Shown here in pieces: positions 8,638 to 16,794 of a stretch of 48,537 nucleotides of DNA (position 1 is the first letter of the stretch; every line of letters starts with the position of its first letter). This DNA is from UBA7672 sp041166025 (GTDB lineage: Bacteria; Pseudomonadota; Alphaproteobacteria; Caulobacterales; Hyphomonadaceae). A model generated the notes under the pieces. The model was not told where the DNA came from and ran no database searches. It saw only the letters and a program-made list of their open reading frames with translations. The translations under genes and the position numbers were made by a program. The stretch is from NCBI GenBank assembly GCA_041166025.1, contig JBEAMJ010000027.1:1-48537 (forward strand). Reading direction: 5' to 3'.

Positions 8638-9408
8638 ATGGGTCGCGTATCGGGCAAAGTCGCCCTCGTCACAGGGGCAGCCAGCGGCATCGGCCGCGCA
8701 TCCGCAGAGGCGCTGGCGCGCGAAGGCGCCGCCATCATCCTCACCGACGTGCAGGACGGCGAGGAAGCTGCCGCAGCGATCCGCAGCGTCGGCGGCAAGG
8801 CGCGCTTTGTGAGGCATGACGTCGCCAGCGAAAGCGACTGGCGCGATGTGATCACGAGTATCGAGACAACGGAACGGCGCCTCGACATTCTCGTCAACAA
8901 TGCCGGCATCGCTGTCGCCGGAATGATCCACGAGCTGTCGCTTGAAGACTGGCGGCGGCAGATGGCGGTGAATGTCGACGGTGTGTTCCTGGGCGTAAAG
9001 ACGGCGCTACCCCTGATGCGAAAGGGCAAAGCCGGTTCGATCGTCAATATCTCGTCCATCGCCGGCCTGCGCGGCGCGGCGAACCTTTCCGCCTACTGCA
9101 CGTCGAAAGGCGCTGTGCGGCTGTTCACCAAGTCGGTCGCCATCGAATGTGCGGCGATGCAGGACGGCATCCGCTGCAACTCGGTTCATCCCGGCCTGAT
9201 CGAAACGCCCATCTGGCGACAAGTCGTGCCGGGTTCGAACGAGCCGATGGATCTCGACGCGGCGGCAGCCCTGCGCGTGCCAATGCGACGCAAGGGCTGG
9301 CCTGAGGATATCGCCAAAGTCGTGCTGTTCCTTGCGAGCGAGGACAGCGGCTACATGACGGGCGAGGAGGTTGTGGTGGACGGCGGGATGACAGTGGGGT
9401 CCGTTTAG
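8638..9408 (+). CDS. SDR family NAD(P)-dependent oxidoreductase
   Basis: A classical short-chain dehydrogenase of 256 residues. The cofactor motif TGAASGIG, the NNAG structural motif, the catalytic Ser in NISSIAG and the YxxxK pair (YCTSK) are all present. Asp41 after the second strand (ILTDVQ) suggests NAD(H) preference. Sequence style resembles 3-alpha/20-beta-hydroxysteroid or cyclohexanol dehydrogenases; the substrate is unknown. The ATG at 8638 was chosen over upstream starts because GGAG lies 6 bases before it and SDRs begin with this short KVALVTG lead. It may act with the upstream acyl-CoA dehydrogenase in catabolism, but a 200-bp gap separates them. Confidence 0.9.
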   Translation: MGRVSGKVALVTGAASGIGRASAEALAREGAAIILTDVQDGEEAAAAIRSVGGKARFVRHDVASESDWRDVITSIETTERRLDILVNNAGIAVAGMIHELSLEDWRRQMAVNVDGVFLGVKTALPLMRKGKAGSIVNISSIAGLRGAANLSAYCTSKGAVRLFTKSVAIECAAMQDGIRCNSVHPGLIETPIWRQVVPGSNEPMDLDAAAALRVPMRRKGWPEDIAKVVLFLASEDSGYMTGEEVVVDGGMTVGSV

Positions 9409-9419
9409 GCGCACACCCC

Positions 9420-9722
9420 CTACTGGCTGTTTCGCCATTTCTCCATCGCCGCGGAGATGGCGAAGGTCTCACGGTACTTTGGCGAGTCCGAGGGTCGCGG
9501 CGCCTTCTGCGAGGTCAGCGCCATGATCTCAGCCAGCTTGTTGTGCGCAGCGCCTGCCTGGCCCGCGCCGATGTAGGCGTGGAGTTCCACCAGGGCGCTG
9601 GAGAGCAGGTCGTGAGCGCGGATCACGAAGTAGGGCTCGTCCTCGGCCAGGTTGGGATAGGGGTCGTATTTCGACGGGTTAGCCTTAGAGCCCACTGGAG
9701 CAGATGATGGGGGGGCGGTCAT
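9420..9722 (-). CDS. Small conserved-type hypothetical protein
   Basis: A 100-residue soluble protein of unknown function. A proline-rich N terminus (about 25 residues) is followed by a helical region (YFVIRAHDLLSSALVELHAY) and a basic, polar tail. No signal peptide or catalytic motif is visible. The ATG at 9722 has GAGG 5 bases upstream. It is convergent with the SDR gene (11 bp between stops) and divergent from the DUF1801 gene. Confidence 0.7.
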   Translation of the reverse strand: MTAPPSSAPVGSKANPSKYDPYPNLAEDEPYFVIRAHDLLSSALVELHAYIGAGQAGAAHNKLAEIMALTSQKAPRPSDSPKYRETFAISAAMEKWRNSQ

Positions 9723-9742
9723 GCATGCCTCGCGTATGATTC

Positions 9743-9780
9743 GGAGGCCAGCCTGCCCGGATTCGGGTTAACCGGCCTCC
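9743..9780. promoter_or_regulatory. Nested inverted repeats in a divergent promoter region
   Basis: Outer arms GGAGGCC (9743-9749) and GGCCTCC (9774-9780) enclose an inner CCCG-GATT-CGGG stem (9756-9767). A perfect GGTTAACC palindrome overlaps at 9766-9773. The block sits between two divergent start codons, so an operator role is plausible. The same GGTTAACC palindrome occurs in another divergent gap at 12271-12278. Confidence 0.35.
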
Positions 9781-9849
9781 CCACCGCAAAAGCACTACAG
9801 GCCCGAGTGCGCAATGGGTATGCTACATCCCGTGATCATGGAGGCGGAC

Positions 9850-10353
9850 ATGGGCAGGCAGGCGGCGCCGGCAACCAAGTCGGCTGCAAAAAAATCGGCG
9901 GCGAAGAAGGCCACCGCCAACAAGACGACGGCGACGAAGGCGTCCGTCGCCGGCTATCTGGCTGGCCTCGAGAGCGCTGGGCGCCGGACCGAAGGCGAGG
10001 CGCTGGCGAAGATTTTCGAGAAGGCGACTGGCTGGACGGCGCAGATGTGGGGGCCCAGCATCATTGGCTTTGGTCGCTACAGTTATACCTACGACTCAGG
10101 CCGGCAGGGCGACATGTGCGTAGTCGGCTTTTCGCCGCGCAAGGCGGCGCTCTCGCTCTACCTTCACGTCTCAACACCAGAGACCGAGGCGCTCTTCGCA
10201 AAGCTCGGCAAGGCGCGGCGGGATGTTGGCTGCATCTATGTCAACAAGCTGGCCGACATCGATCTCGCCGTACTGGAGAAGTTCGTGAAAGCCAGCAAGG
10301 CGGCTGCGCTCAAGGCCTACAAGGACAAGGGCTGGCCCGTGGCCCCTGCCTGA
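9850..10353 (+). CDS. DUF1801 domain-containing protein with Lys/Ala-rich N-terminal tail
   Basis: A 167-residue protein. The first ~35 residues are an Ala/Lys/Thr-rich tail with repeated AAKKSAAKK-like units, reminiscent of histone H1-type tails, and could bind nucleic acid. The rest matches DUF1801 (YdhG-like fold), with WTAQMWGPSIIGFG and FSPRKAALSLYL. The function of the family is not established. The ATG at 9850 is chosen because TGGAGG (9839-9844) lies 5 bases upstream; earlier ATGs at 9814 and 9838 lack such a site. Confidence 0.8.
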   Translation: MGRQAAPATKSAAKKSAAKKATANKTTATKASVAGYLAGLESAGRRTEGEALAKIFEKATGWTAQMWGPSIIGFGRYSYTYDSGRQGDMCVVGFSPRKAALSLYLHVSTPETEALFAKLGKARRDVGCIYVNKLADIDLAVLEKFVKASKAAALKAYKDKGWPVAPA

Positions 10354-10374
10354 TCTCAGGGCTTCGCACTTCAA

Positions 10375-11304
10375 TCAGACTGACAGACCTGCAGGCGCAA
10401 CATCGCGCAAGGACGCCTGCTGCTCCGGCGTGGCGGACATGATCTTCCGTGTCATCAGATTGAGCACGACGGCGACGGCTTCGGTTGTGCACCATGCCTC
10501 GCCGGACTCCGGATCGATGAGCCAGTGCAGGAATGAGTGCGTCTTTTCCTTCTGAAAGCCGCGGCCCGAGCGGATCACAAACCTGTCGCCCGCGCGCGGC
10601 CAGCGGCGATAGACGAGCCGGTATTCGAGCACGGCGCCGCCGAGCTTCACGCTTTCGCCGCGCGCCTCGGCCTCGCGGCCCACCTGCTCGCGCCAGGGCC
10701 TCAGCAAGTGGCCGACAGAATCCGAAACGCGGCCAAGGAAGAATTCGGGCATCATCCGTCCGGTGAGGTCGATATGCTGCGGCAACACAACGCCTCGGCC
10801 GATCTCCGGGGCGCCGATCGCTTCGGCGTCAGCCAGGCTCGCCTTCGCGCGTGGGGCTAGCGACAGATTGATCGAGCGCGGCGCGCAGGCAGCCGGGGGG
10901 TCGTCCTTCAGGATTTCCAGCCGTCTGCGCGTTTCCGGCGTCCAGACGAAAGCTGCGCCGGTATGGATGTCGACATGATCGACCCAGGTGCGAAACGCTG
11001 CGCAGGGCTCCCCGGTCCCGTGGGTGATCTGCTGGTAGACCAGCACGGAGGAGTCTGTGACCTCCATCACGCACCCCGTCATCGTGAAAGGGGCGCCGGC
11101 ATGCGCTTCCTTGATGAAGCGGATGTGCTGGTCGCGCGGCCGCAGCGTCGATTGGGCGTTGGGGCGAAAGGCGTGGCCCAGCCCCGTGACGTGGGCCAGC
11201 TCTGCAAGGCCCTCCATCATCTTGGCGACGTAGAAGCGCACATTCATGTGCCCCATCTCGTCGCATTCCCACGTATTGATGCTGCCGCGATAGAGCTCGA
11301 TCAC
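10375..11304 (-). CDS. Acyl-CoA thioesterase-like double-hotdog protein
   Basis: About 309 residues with two hotdog folds. The first carries WECDEMGHMNVRFY, the family signature with the catalytic Asp region of 4-hydroxybenzoyl-CoA-type thioesterases; the second begins near residue 180 (VVLPQHIDLTGRMMPEFFLGRVSD). It is expected to hydrolyse acyl-CoA; the chain specificity is unknown. The GTG at 11304 overlaps the stop of the upstream gene as GTGA, and homologues start similarly (IELYRG); a GTG at 11322 would add six residues and is the alternative. It is the last gene of a three-gene minus-strand operon with DUF5990 and a Fur-type regulator. Confidence 0.82.
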   Translation of the reverse strand: MIELYRGSINTWECDEMGHMNVRFYVAKMMEGLAELAHVTGLGHAFRPNAQSTLRPRDQHIRFIKEAHAGAPFTMTGCVMEVTDSSVLVYQQITHGTGEPCAAFRTWVDHVDIHTGAAFVWTPETRRRLEILKDDPPAACAPRSINLSLAPRAKASLADAEAIGAPEIGRGVVLPQHIDLTGRMMPEFFLGRVSDSVGHLLRPWREQVGREAEARGESVKLGGAVLEYRLVYRRWPRAGDRFVIRSGRGFQKEKTHSFLHWLIDPESGEAWCTTEAVAVVLNLMTRKIMSATPEQQASLRDVAPAGLSV

Positions 11305-11735
11305 CTGGTCACGACCTTCCACTCAGCCTTTACCGTCGCGAATGCCGGTCCGCCCCTGGGGTCCGTGCCCGGGTATTCGCCTTCCAGTACGAGGCGAGCC
11401 TTCGTTGCGGTCTTGATCATGGCTGCGGTCGGTTCAGGCAAATCCACCTTCGCGCGCCGATCCCACAGCGTGCCGGTCTGACCGGCCTGGCGGCCCGTTG
11501 CGACATAGACGAAGCGACGCGTCTTGCCCTCGGTGCGCACGAAGTCTCCGAGGAAGCGCCAGCCAGACTTGCCTTGTTCAAGTCGCGCAGAAAGCTCGAA
11601 CACGATGGTCTTGCCAGTCGACATCCGCACATCGACCAGAGCCCCGTCCTTGCCCTGCAGACTGTGCGCGACATCCTTCGGAGGCGCGATCACGCTGAGG
11701 CGCAGGGTGCCGTTTTCCGCGCCCATGCCAGCCAT
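11301..11735 (-). CDS. DUF5990 family protein
   Basis: A 144-residue protein with the DUF5990 pattern: LRLSVIAPPKDVAHSLQG near the N terminus and RRFVYVATGRQAGQTGTLWD followed by RRAKVDL near the middle. The family has no known function. The ATG at 11735 begins one base after the stop of the Fur-type gene, so translation is probably coupled; an ATG at 11726 is an alternative, and the open frame extends upstream into the regulator gene. It overlaps the thioesterase start. Confidence 0.75.
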   Translation of the reverse strand: MAGMGAENGTLRLSVIAPPKDVAHSLQGKDGALVDVRMSTGKTIVFELSARLEQGKSGWRFLGDFVRTEGKTRRFVYVATGRQAGQTGTLWDRRAKVDLPEPTAAMIKTATKARLVLEGEYPGTDPRGGPAFATVKAEWKVVTR

Positions 11736-11736
11736 G

Positions 11737-12198
11737 TCAGCCCGAGCAGCTTTCGCAGAGGCCACGGATTTCGATGACGGCGCTGCGCATCTGGAAGTTC
11801 ACGCTCTCAACCTCCTGGGTCAGCTTCTTCACGCTGTCATGCGCGTGGAGCTCCCCCGCCTCGCCACACTTTTCGCAGATGAGAAACACGGCCGCATGCC
11901 CATGCTTCCAGTGCCCGCAGGCGACATAGGCGTTAAGACTCTCGATCTTGTGGGCAAGGCCCATCTCGAGGAGGAAATCCAGCGAGCGGTAGACGGTCGG
12001 CGGTTTGGCCGCTCCCTCTTCGCCCAGATGCGCGAGCAGGTCGTAAGCCTTTGAAGGTCCACCGGATTGCAGCAGGAGCGTCAGCACCTTCCTGCGCAGC
12101 GGCGTTAGCTTTCCGCCGCGCTGTTCGCACAGCGTCTCGGCCTCTTTCAGGCTGTCCGCGAGACTGTCGGGCGCGCAGGCGAGGTGGGCATGAGCCAT
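11737..12198 (-). CDS. Fur family transcriptional repressor, Zur-like
   Basis: A metal-responsive winged-helix regulator of 153 residues from the ATG at 12198. Visible features are a winged-helix domain with LTPLRRKVLTLLLQ and PPTVYRSLDFLLEMGLAHK, two structural-zinc CxxC pairs (CEKC and, at the very C terminus, CESC), and His-rich metal sites (HAHL, GHWKHGH). The LNAYVACGH region resembles Zur more than Fur, so zinc is the likely signal; it is assigned without experimental support. A GTG at 12231 would add 11 residues. It heads the operon with DUF5990 and the thioesterase, an unusual pairing for a zinc regulator. Confidence 0.85.
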   Translation of the reverse strand: MAHAHLACAPDSLADSLKEAETLCEQRGGKLTPLRRKVLTLLLQSGGPSKAYDLLAHLGEEGAAKPPTVYRSLDFLLEMGLAHKIESLNAYVACGHWKHGHAAVFLICEKCGEAGELHAHDSVKKLTQEVESVNFQMRSAVIEIRGLCESCSG

Positions 12199-12334
12199 GA
12201 CCGCAATGTCGGCTGACCCGGCCTGAATCACAAGGGCTGCAGGCGAGAGACGCAGGCATGGAAAACCGGCGGTTAACCAGCTTTATGCCCTAGTCCGTCG
12301 GTTGGCTCGCACGCCGCAAGGCCGGGGATTCGCC

Positions 12335-14338
12335 ATGACAGACAGTTCGGACGCGGCCGCCCGCCCGGCGCCGTCCCGACTTGCAGGCGTTGTGGGCATT
12401 GCCCGCTTCCTGGTCGCGGACCGCATCGGCCTGGCGTTGCTCGCCTGGCTCCTGATCGCCTTTGTCGTGCGGCCGGTCATCTTGTCTGCTCACTACGATG
12501 GGGGCGGGTTCGCAAATGACTGGCTACGTGCCTCATTCGCGCCCCGGCAGCTGGCCCAGATCGCCGGCGCCACACAATGGGCCTCGCTGGCGGGGCTGAT
12601 ACTGGTCATGGCGCTCGCGCATGTGCGCTTCGCCGGCCTGGACGCGATGCAGTCGGCCCGAGGCCGTTTCGCAGTTGGCTCGGCCTACGGCGTGGCGCTG
12701 ACGCTGGGCTATGTCGCGTTCATCTGGACGCCAGTCACTGCCGTGTCGCTGATGCTTCACGACGCCTTTATCTTCTTTGACGCCATCCACCGCGTCGATC
12801 ATGGGCAGATACCCTCGAGCGACTTCCCGACGCCGCTCGGGGCTGCAATGATCTATCTGCCTTGGCTCGGATCGAAGCTATCGGGGGGCTATGCCGGCGC
12901 GATCGAGATTTCCTCGGCGCTGGTTGCGGTGTTCCTCTGTCTCGCCTGCGCGCAGGCCGGTGCGCGTCGCTTCCCTCCGGCTGTGACCGCCATACTCGTG
13001 GCGGCCATCTTCCTGATGGTCGTGCCGGCCATGCTCGAAGGTTATCTCGTGCCCGACAGCATGACGATCGAGGCCGGCGAGCCGACCGGCATCGGCGACG
13101 AATACGCGCTGGCGATGTTCTACAATCGCTGGGGCTGGGGGGCGATCATCGCAATGTTCGCATTCCTGACGCCGCGTCCCGATGACAGGCCGACCCCAAT
13201 CGCGGAAATTGTGACGCTTGGCCTTCTGCTCGTGTTTCTGTTCTGGCTGAAGCTTTCGTACTTCGCAGTGGGAGCAGGCGTGGCGCTGCTCTATGCCTTC
13301 CTTGGTCCGCAGCCCTGGCGCACGCTGGCGATCGGCGGCGGCGTCTGCGTTGGCGGGATCGCGCTGATCGCCTTGGTGACGGGCAATCTCTTCGCCTACG
13401 TTTCCGACATGTTGCTGACCAGCAAGGTCAGCGGGGCGCGGTTTCTGGGCATATTCGGGTTGGTGAAGGACAACCTGCTCGATCTCCTGACTGCGTGCTC
13501 GGCAATGATCGTGATCGGGCTAACGCGCCGGCTGACCTGGCAGGATTTTGCTATTGTCGGGCTGGTCGTTTTCGGCAGCCTGTTCATCATCAACCAGAAT
13601 GCCCAGGCCTCAGGCGTCCCGACTCTGCTGGTGGTGGGGGCCTATGCGATCTGGCGTGTGAGCGGGGATGACAACCGTGTGCTACGCCTCGTCGCGGTGG
13701 TTGCTCTCGCGCTTCCCGCGCTCGCCCTTATCCTTGAGCGGAGCTTGGGATTGCTTGGCCAGACGATGGTCGCACGTCGCGAGGAAGCACGCCCGCCGCC
13801 GGCCTGGGCGGGCATTGCGGCCATGAAGGGCGTATTTGCCCAGGAACGCGAGAGTATGTTCGACACAGCAAGCTCTGCGAAGCAGGGCGATCAGCTCTCT
13901 TCTCACCGAGCCATGGCGATGTACGGGCGGCGTCAGATCCTGCGGTCGGGCGAATACATGCAGACCCTCATGGCCGGGATGGAAGATCTGCGGCCTGTGC
14001 TGGAGCCCAATGAGTCGGTCGTGGTGATGGATTTCGCCAGCCCGCTTGCCTTCCTGATGCAGGTGCGGCCGGCCAAAGGCTACTGGATCACCTTCGACGA
14101 CGGCCGGACCATTTCCGAGGAGGTGGCGCCTGAGGGCGATGTGCTCTTCCAGGACGCTGACCATGTGATGATGCCGCGCATGTTCATGGAGCCCGACACG
14201 GCCATTACATTGCGGAACCTCTATTCGGACTATCTCGACGGTGCTTACGCACAGCGCGTGGAGACGACCTATTGGGTCCGCTGGTCGCATCGAAAAGCGG
14301 ATACTCTGAGTGCGTTGGGCCGCGACGCGGCCCTTTAG
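12335..14338 (+). CDS. Large polytopic membrane protein of unknown function
   Basis: A 667-residue protein. Many hydrophobic segments, roughly 10-12, fill the first ~490 residues (for example around LLAWLLIAFVV, LAGLILVMALA and LALPALALIL). They are followed by a soluble C-terminal part of about 180 residues. The early loop FFDAIHRVDHGQIPSSDFPTPLGA recalls polytopic lipid-linked sugar transferases or O-antigen-related proteins, but I cannot assign a family. The ATG at 12335 is chosen over the TTG at 12302 because GGGGA precedes it by 6 bases. It is divergent from the Zur-like gene. Confidence 0.75.
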   Translation: MTDSSDAAARPAPSRLAGVVGIARFLVADRIGLALLAWLLIAFVVRPVILSAHYDGGGFANDWLRASFAPRQLAQIAGATQWASLAGLILVMALAHVRFAGLDAMQSARGRFAVGSAYGVALTLGYVAFIWTPVTAVSLMLHDAFIFFDAIHRVDHGQIPSSDFPTPLGAAMIYLPWLGSKLSGGYAGAIEISSALVAVFLCLACAQAGARRFPPAVTAILVAAIFLMVVPAMLEGYLVPDSMTIEAGEPTGIGDEYALAMFYNRWGWGAIIAMFAFLTPRPDDRPTPIAEIVTLGLLLVFLFWLKLSYFAVGAGVALLYAFLGPQPWRTLAIGGGVCVGGIALIALVTGNLFAYVSDMLLTSKVSGARFLGIFGLVKDNLLDLLTACSAMIVIGLTRRLTWQDFAIVGLVVFGSLFIINQNAQASGVPTLLVVGAYAIWRVSGDDNRVLRLVAVVALALPALALILERSLGLLGQTMVARREEARPPPAWAGIAAMKGVFAQERESMFDTASSAKQGDQLSSHRAMAMYGRRQILRSGEYMQTLMAGMEDLRPVLEPNESVVVMDFASPLAFLMQVRPAKGYWITFDDGRTISEEVAPEGDVLFQDADHVMMPRMFMEPDTAITLRNLYSDYLDGAYAQRVETTYWVRWSHRKADTLSALGRDAAL

Positions 14339-14401
14339 GGGGCAACCGACTCAGTCCGTCGCGTTTCGCTGAAAACCGCCTGATTTACGGCGTTCAGAAT
14401 G

Positions 14402-14416
14402 CTGGAAGCGTTCCAG
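14402..14416. promoter_or_regulatory. Inverted repeat CTGGAA-GCG-TTCCAG upstream of the HU gene
   Basis: Perfect 6-bp arms with a 3-base spacer, 130 bases before the HU start codon and 64 bases after the upstream stop. It may be an operator for the HU promoter or a short transcript hairpin. No poly-T follows. Confidence 0.3.
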
Positions 14417-14545
14417 AATCGCGATTTTTCGGGGTTATTGCTGTGAAAAGGCGCAAAAACCCTTGTAAATCGCACTTATTCCGCTTGGGAGACCTTCATT
14501 TCCGTGTATTCAGGTGCAGGTTTTTCAAACGGGAGTCGAAAAGAC

Positions 14546-14851
14546 ATGGCCACTGCAGCTAAAGCCAAGACCACGACGGTGAGCTTGAAGCAGCTTGCCG
14601 CGGAGCTTGCGGAGAAGGACGGAGAGCTGACCAAGAAGCAGGTCGAGGCCCTGCTCAACGAGATGGTCACCTCGGTGACCAAGCACCTCAAGAAGGGCGC
14701 TCGCATCCGCATCCCGGCGCTCGGCGTGCTGGTTGTTCGCAAGCGCGCCGCCCGCATGGGCCGCAACCCGGCGACGGGCGAGCCGGTGCAGATCAAGGCT
14801 TCGAAGAAGGTCGCGTTCCGCGCCGCCAAGGAACTCAAAGAGTCGATCTAG
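14546..14851 (+). CDS. hup: DNA-binding protein HU
   Basis: A histone-like nucleoid protein of 101 residues that bends and compacts DNA. It has an Ala/Lys-rich N-terminal extension of about 15 residues, then the HU/IHF fold with a beta-arm (RKRAARMGRNPATGEPVQIKA) carrying the Asn-Pro intercalation pair, and a terminal helix (KVAFRAAKELKE). The GARIRIPALGVL segment is typical of HU rather than IHF. The ATG at 14546 has GGGAG about 11 bases upstream; the frame's earlier ATG (14504) lacks support. A strong hairpin terminator follows. Confidence 0.93.
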   Translation: MATAAKAKTTTVSLKQLAAELAEKDGELTKKQVEALLNEMVTSVTKHLKKGARIRIPALGVLVVRKRAARMGRNPATGEPVQIKASKKVAFRAAKELKESI

Positions 14852-14880
14852 GCTCTCAGTTTCACTGACCAGGAAATTCG

Positions 14881-14907
14881 GACGCCCGGCCCCCTCGGCC
14901 GGGCGTC
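14881..14907 (+). terminator. Intrinsic terminator of the HU gene
   Basis: Perfect 11-bp GC-rich stem (GACGCCCGGCC at 14881-14891 with GGCCGGGCGTC at 14897-14907) and a 5-base loop, 29 bases after the stop codon, followed by TTGATT. Confidence 0.85.
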
Positions 14908-14950
14908 TTGATTCCGGCCGAGGCGGTGTCCAGCCGTGTGTCCACAAAGG

Positions 14951-14980
14951 AAAAGGCCGCTTCTTTCGAAGCGGCCTTTT
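14951..14980. terminator. Bidirectional hairpin terminator between HU and bactofilin genes
   Basis: A 13-bp perfect stem (AAAAGGCCGCTTC at 14951-14963, GAAGCGGCCTTTT at 14968-14980) with a 4-base loop. The A/T ends provide a T-run on both strands, so it can stop the convergent bactofilin transcript as well as read-through from HU. Confidence 0.9.
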
Positions 14981-15003
14981 GCGTTCGAGGTCTGCAGGTG
15001 CGA

Positions 15004-15447
15004 TCAGCTTTGTCCGCTGGGCTGCTCGGCCATCGGGTCCTGCGCATGTTTAACGGCGCCTTCGAAGATGGCGTTGGGCTCAATCGCCAGTGATGCATGG
15101 AAGATGTCGCCGCGTACCTTGGCGCCGGTGCAGAGCTGCACTTTGCGCGCGCGGATCCGTCCCTCGACGGTGCCGCGAACGACAACGGACTCCGCGATGA
15201 CTTCGCCCTTGATTGCGCCGGTTTCGCCAACGGTCAGCGCCGAAGCGCGGACATCGCCGTCAATCTGGCCGTTGATGTCAAGCTCGCCTTGGGACACCAG
15301 CTTGCCGACCATCTTGACGTCGGCGGAGATGATCGAGGGGCCGGAACGCGCCACTGGACCGCGCCGTGGCGCGATGTCGGGGAGCGGCGCCTTCGGCGCC
15401 ATCTGCGGGGGAGCCGGCGGCTCCGGTGTCTTGCCCTTAGTGAACAT
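15004..15447 (-). CDS. Bactofilin (polymer-forming cytoskeletal protein)
   Basis: A 147-residue protein with a proline-rich N-terminal tail (about 1-35) and the bactofilin beta-helix core: ISADVKMVGKLVSQGELDINGQIDG, then repeated short strands (VRASALTVGETGAIKG, VVRGTVEGRIRA). Bactofilins assemble into nucleotide-independent filaments that localise cell-wall enzymes and shape stalks or buds in this bacterial group. The gene starts 11 bp inside the end of the M23 peptidase gene, so the two are translationally coupled and probably act together. GAGGG precedes the ATG. Confidence 0.93.
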   Translation of the reverse strand: MFTKGKTPEPPAPPQMAPKAPLPDIAPRRGPVARSGPSIISADVKMVGKLVSQGELDINGQIDGDVRASALTVGETGAIKGEVIAESVVVRGTVEGRIRARKVQLCTGAKVRGDIFHASLAIEPNAIFEGAVKHAQDPMAEQPSGQS

Positions 15448-16654
15448 GCTTGCCAGCCCTCAGGAATTTCAGCGGATCGTATGACTTGCCGCGGAAGTAT
15501 ATCTCGTAATGCAGGTGAGGTCCCGTGCTTCTTCCAGTCGAACCCATCGTGCCGATCTTCTGGCCCAGGGTGACGTCCTGGCCCACCTTCACGGAAATCG
15601 AATTCATGTGGCCATAGCGCGTCTTGAATCCGCCGCCATGGTCGATCTCGACGGTCCGTCCATAGGCCCCTTTAACGCCTGCGTGGATCACCTTGCCCGG
15701 CGCCGGTGCGATGATCGGCGCGCCAGTGAATGCTGCAAGGTCTGTGCCTTCGTGAAACGTCGCCTTGCGGGTGAACGGGTCCGATCGGTAACCAAAGCCC
15801 GAGGTCTCGCGGTAGGCGCCCTGCACGGGCAGTCCCAGCGGCAGTGAGCGCATGGCCCGTTCATATTCCTGGGCCTCGCGCACGCGCGCTTCGACTTCAA
15901 AAATGCGGCGGGCAAACGGGTCGTCGGGAATGGCAGTTGCCGCGCCCGCAGACGCCGTGAAGTTTATGGGGATCAGCGGTCCGCCCATTCCTGTCTGTTC
16001 GAGCACGCGCGAGGCCGGAACGCCTGTGAGACGGATCACGCCGCGCGCGCTTTCGGCGCGCTGCACGGCTTCCTCCTCAAACATGTCGAGGAAGTCGGCT
16101 TGTTCCTGAATCAATTTGTCGGTGCGGGCGCGAAAGGAAGAATTGCCTCCGGGATTGGCCTCCGTCTGGTCAGGTCGGGCCTGGCGCGGGTCGCCTTCCT
16201 CGATGGTGGAGTCGATCAGCAATTCCGGCTTGCTCAGAGCGATCGCCGAGACCGAGTCCTGCCCCTGCAGGCTCGCCATCAGGCGCTTGAGCGTTGAATG
16301 ACGGTTCTCCGCCTCCTCGATCGCCTGGTTGAAATCCGAGGTCCGGGTCTCGAGCAGGGTGAGCGCCGTCTGCTCGGCCGCCTTCGCCTGCCGAAGTTCG
16401 CGCTCCAGCCGGGCGGTCTTGCGGTCGGATCCGCCGCCCTGGATGTCGATCCCGGGGCCCTTCAGCAGGACAGCAACGGTTGCGAACATGCACCAGCCAA
16501 CGACCAGCGTCGCCGCGCCTGCCATCATCGCCTGGCGCCATGGGGAGATCGAGACGTAGCGAACGGAGCCGCCGCTGCGGTGATAGATTTGCCGTTCAGG
16601 AAAAGCCTTCTCGAAGAAGGCTCTCGTCTTGGCCTTCAGGTGCTTGACCGCCAT
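15437..16654 (-). CDS. M23 family (LytM) peptidoglycan endopeptidase, membrane-anchored
   Basis: A 405-residue protein. There is a short basic cytoplasmic N terminus, one transmembrane helix (about 44-65, ATLVVGWCMFATVAVLL), and a periplasmic coiled coil (about 78-130, rich in E/R/A heptads). The C-terminal LytM domain carries the zinc motifs HEGTDLA, RYGHM and HLHYE, all intact, so it should be an active D,D-endopeptidase. Coupling of an M23 peptidase with a bactofilin is a known cell-shape module in Hyphomonas-type budding bacteria, where the peptidase is recruited by the filament. A CtrA-type box lies 141 bp before the start. Confidence 0.9.
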   Translation of the reverse strand: MAVKHLKAKTRAFFEKAFPERQIYHRSGGSVRYVSISPWRQAMMAGAATLVVGWCMFATVAVLLKGPGIDIQGGGSDRKTARLERELRQAKAAEQTALTLLETRTSDFNQAIEEAENRHSTLKRLMASLQGQDSVSAIALSKPELLIDSTIEEGDPRQARPDQTEANPGGNSSFRARTDKLIQEQADFLDMFEEEAVQRAESARGVIRLTGVPASRVLEQTGMGGPLIPINFTASAGAATAIPDDPFARRIFEVEARVREAQEYERAMRSLPLGLPVQGAYRETSGFGYRSDPFTRKATFHEGTDLAAFTGAPIIAPAPGKVIHAGVKGAYGRTVEIDHGGGFKTRYGHMNSISVKVGQDVTLGQKIGTMGSTGRSTGPHLHYEIYFRGKSYDPLKFLRAGKHVH

Positions 16655-16794
16655 TTACTGTGCCCGATCAACTGCTCTACGCGCCAAGCCCCGCTCCGCC
16701 CGCTTGTAGTGCCCGGCAAGGGGCATGGATAACCCAGAATTCCGCTCGCGCGAACCCCTGTAACGCGCTTTTTCACCACACTCGACTGCGGCGA

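Noticed and set aside
14951..14980. Small RNA or attachment site at the long palindrome after the HU gene
   Set aside because: The 13-bp hairpin with A/T ends between convergent genes is best explained as a bidirectional terminator.
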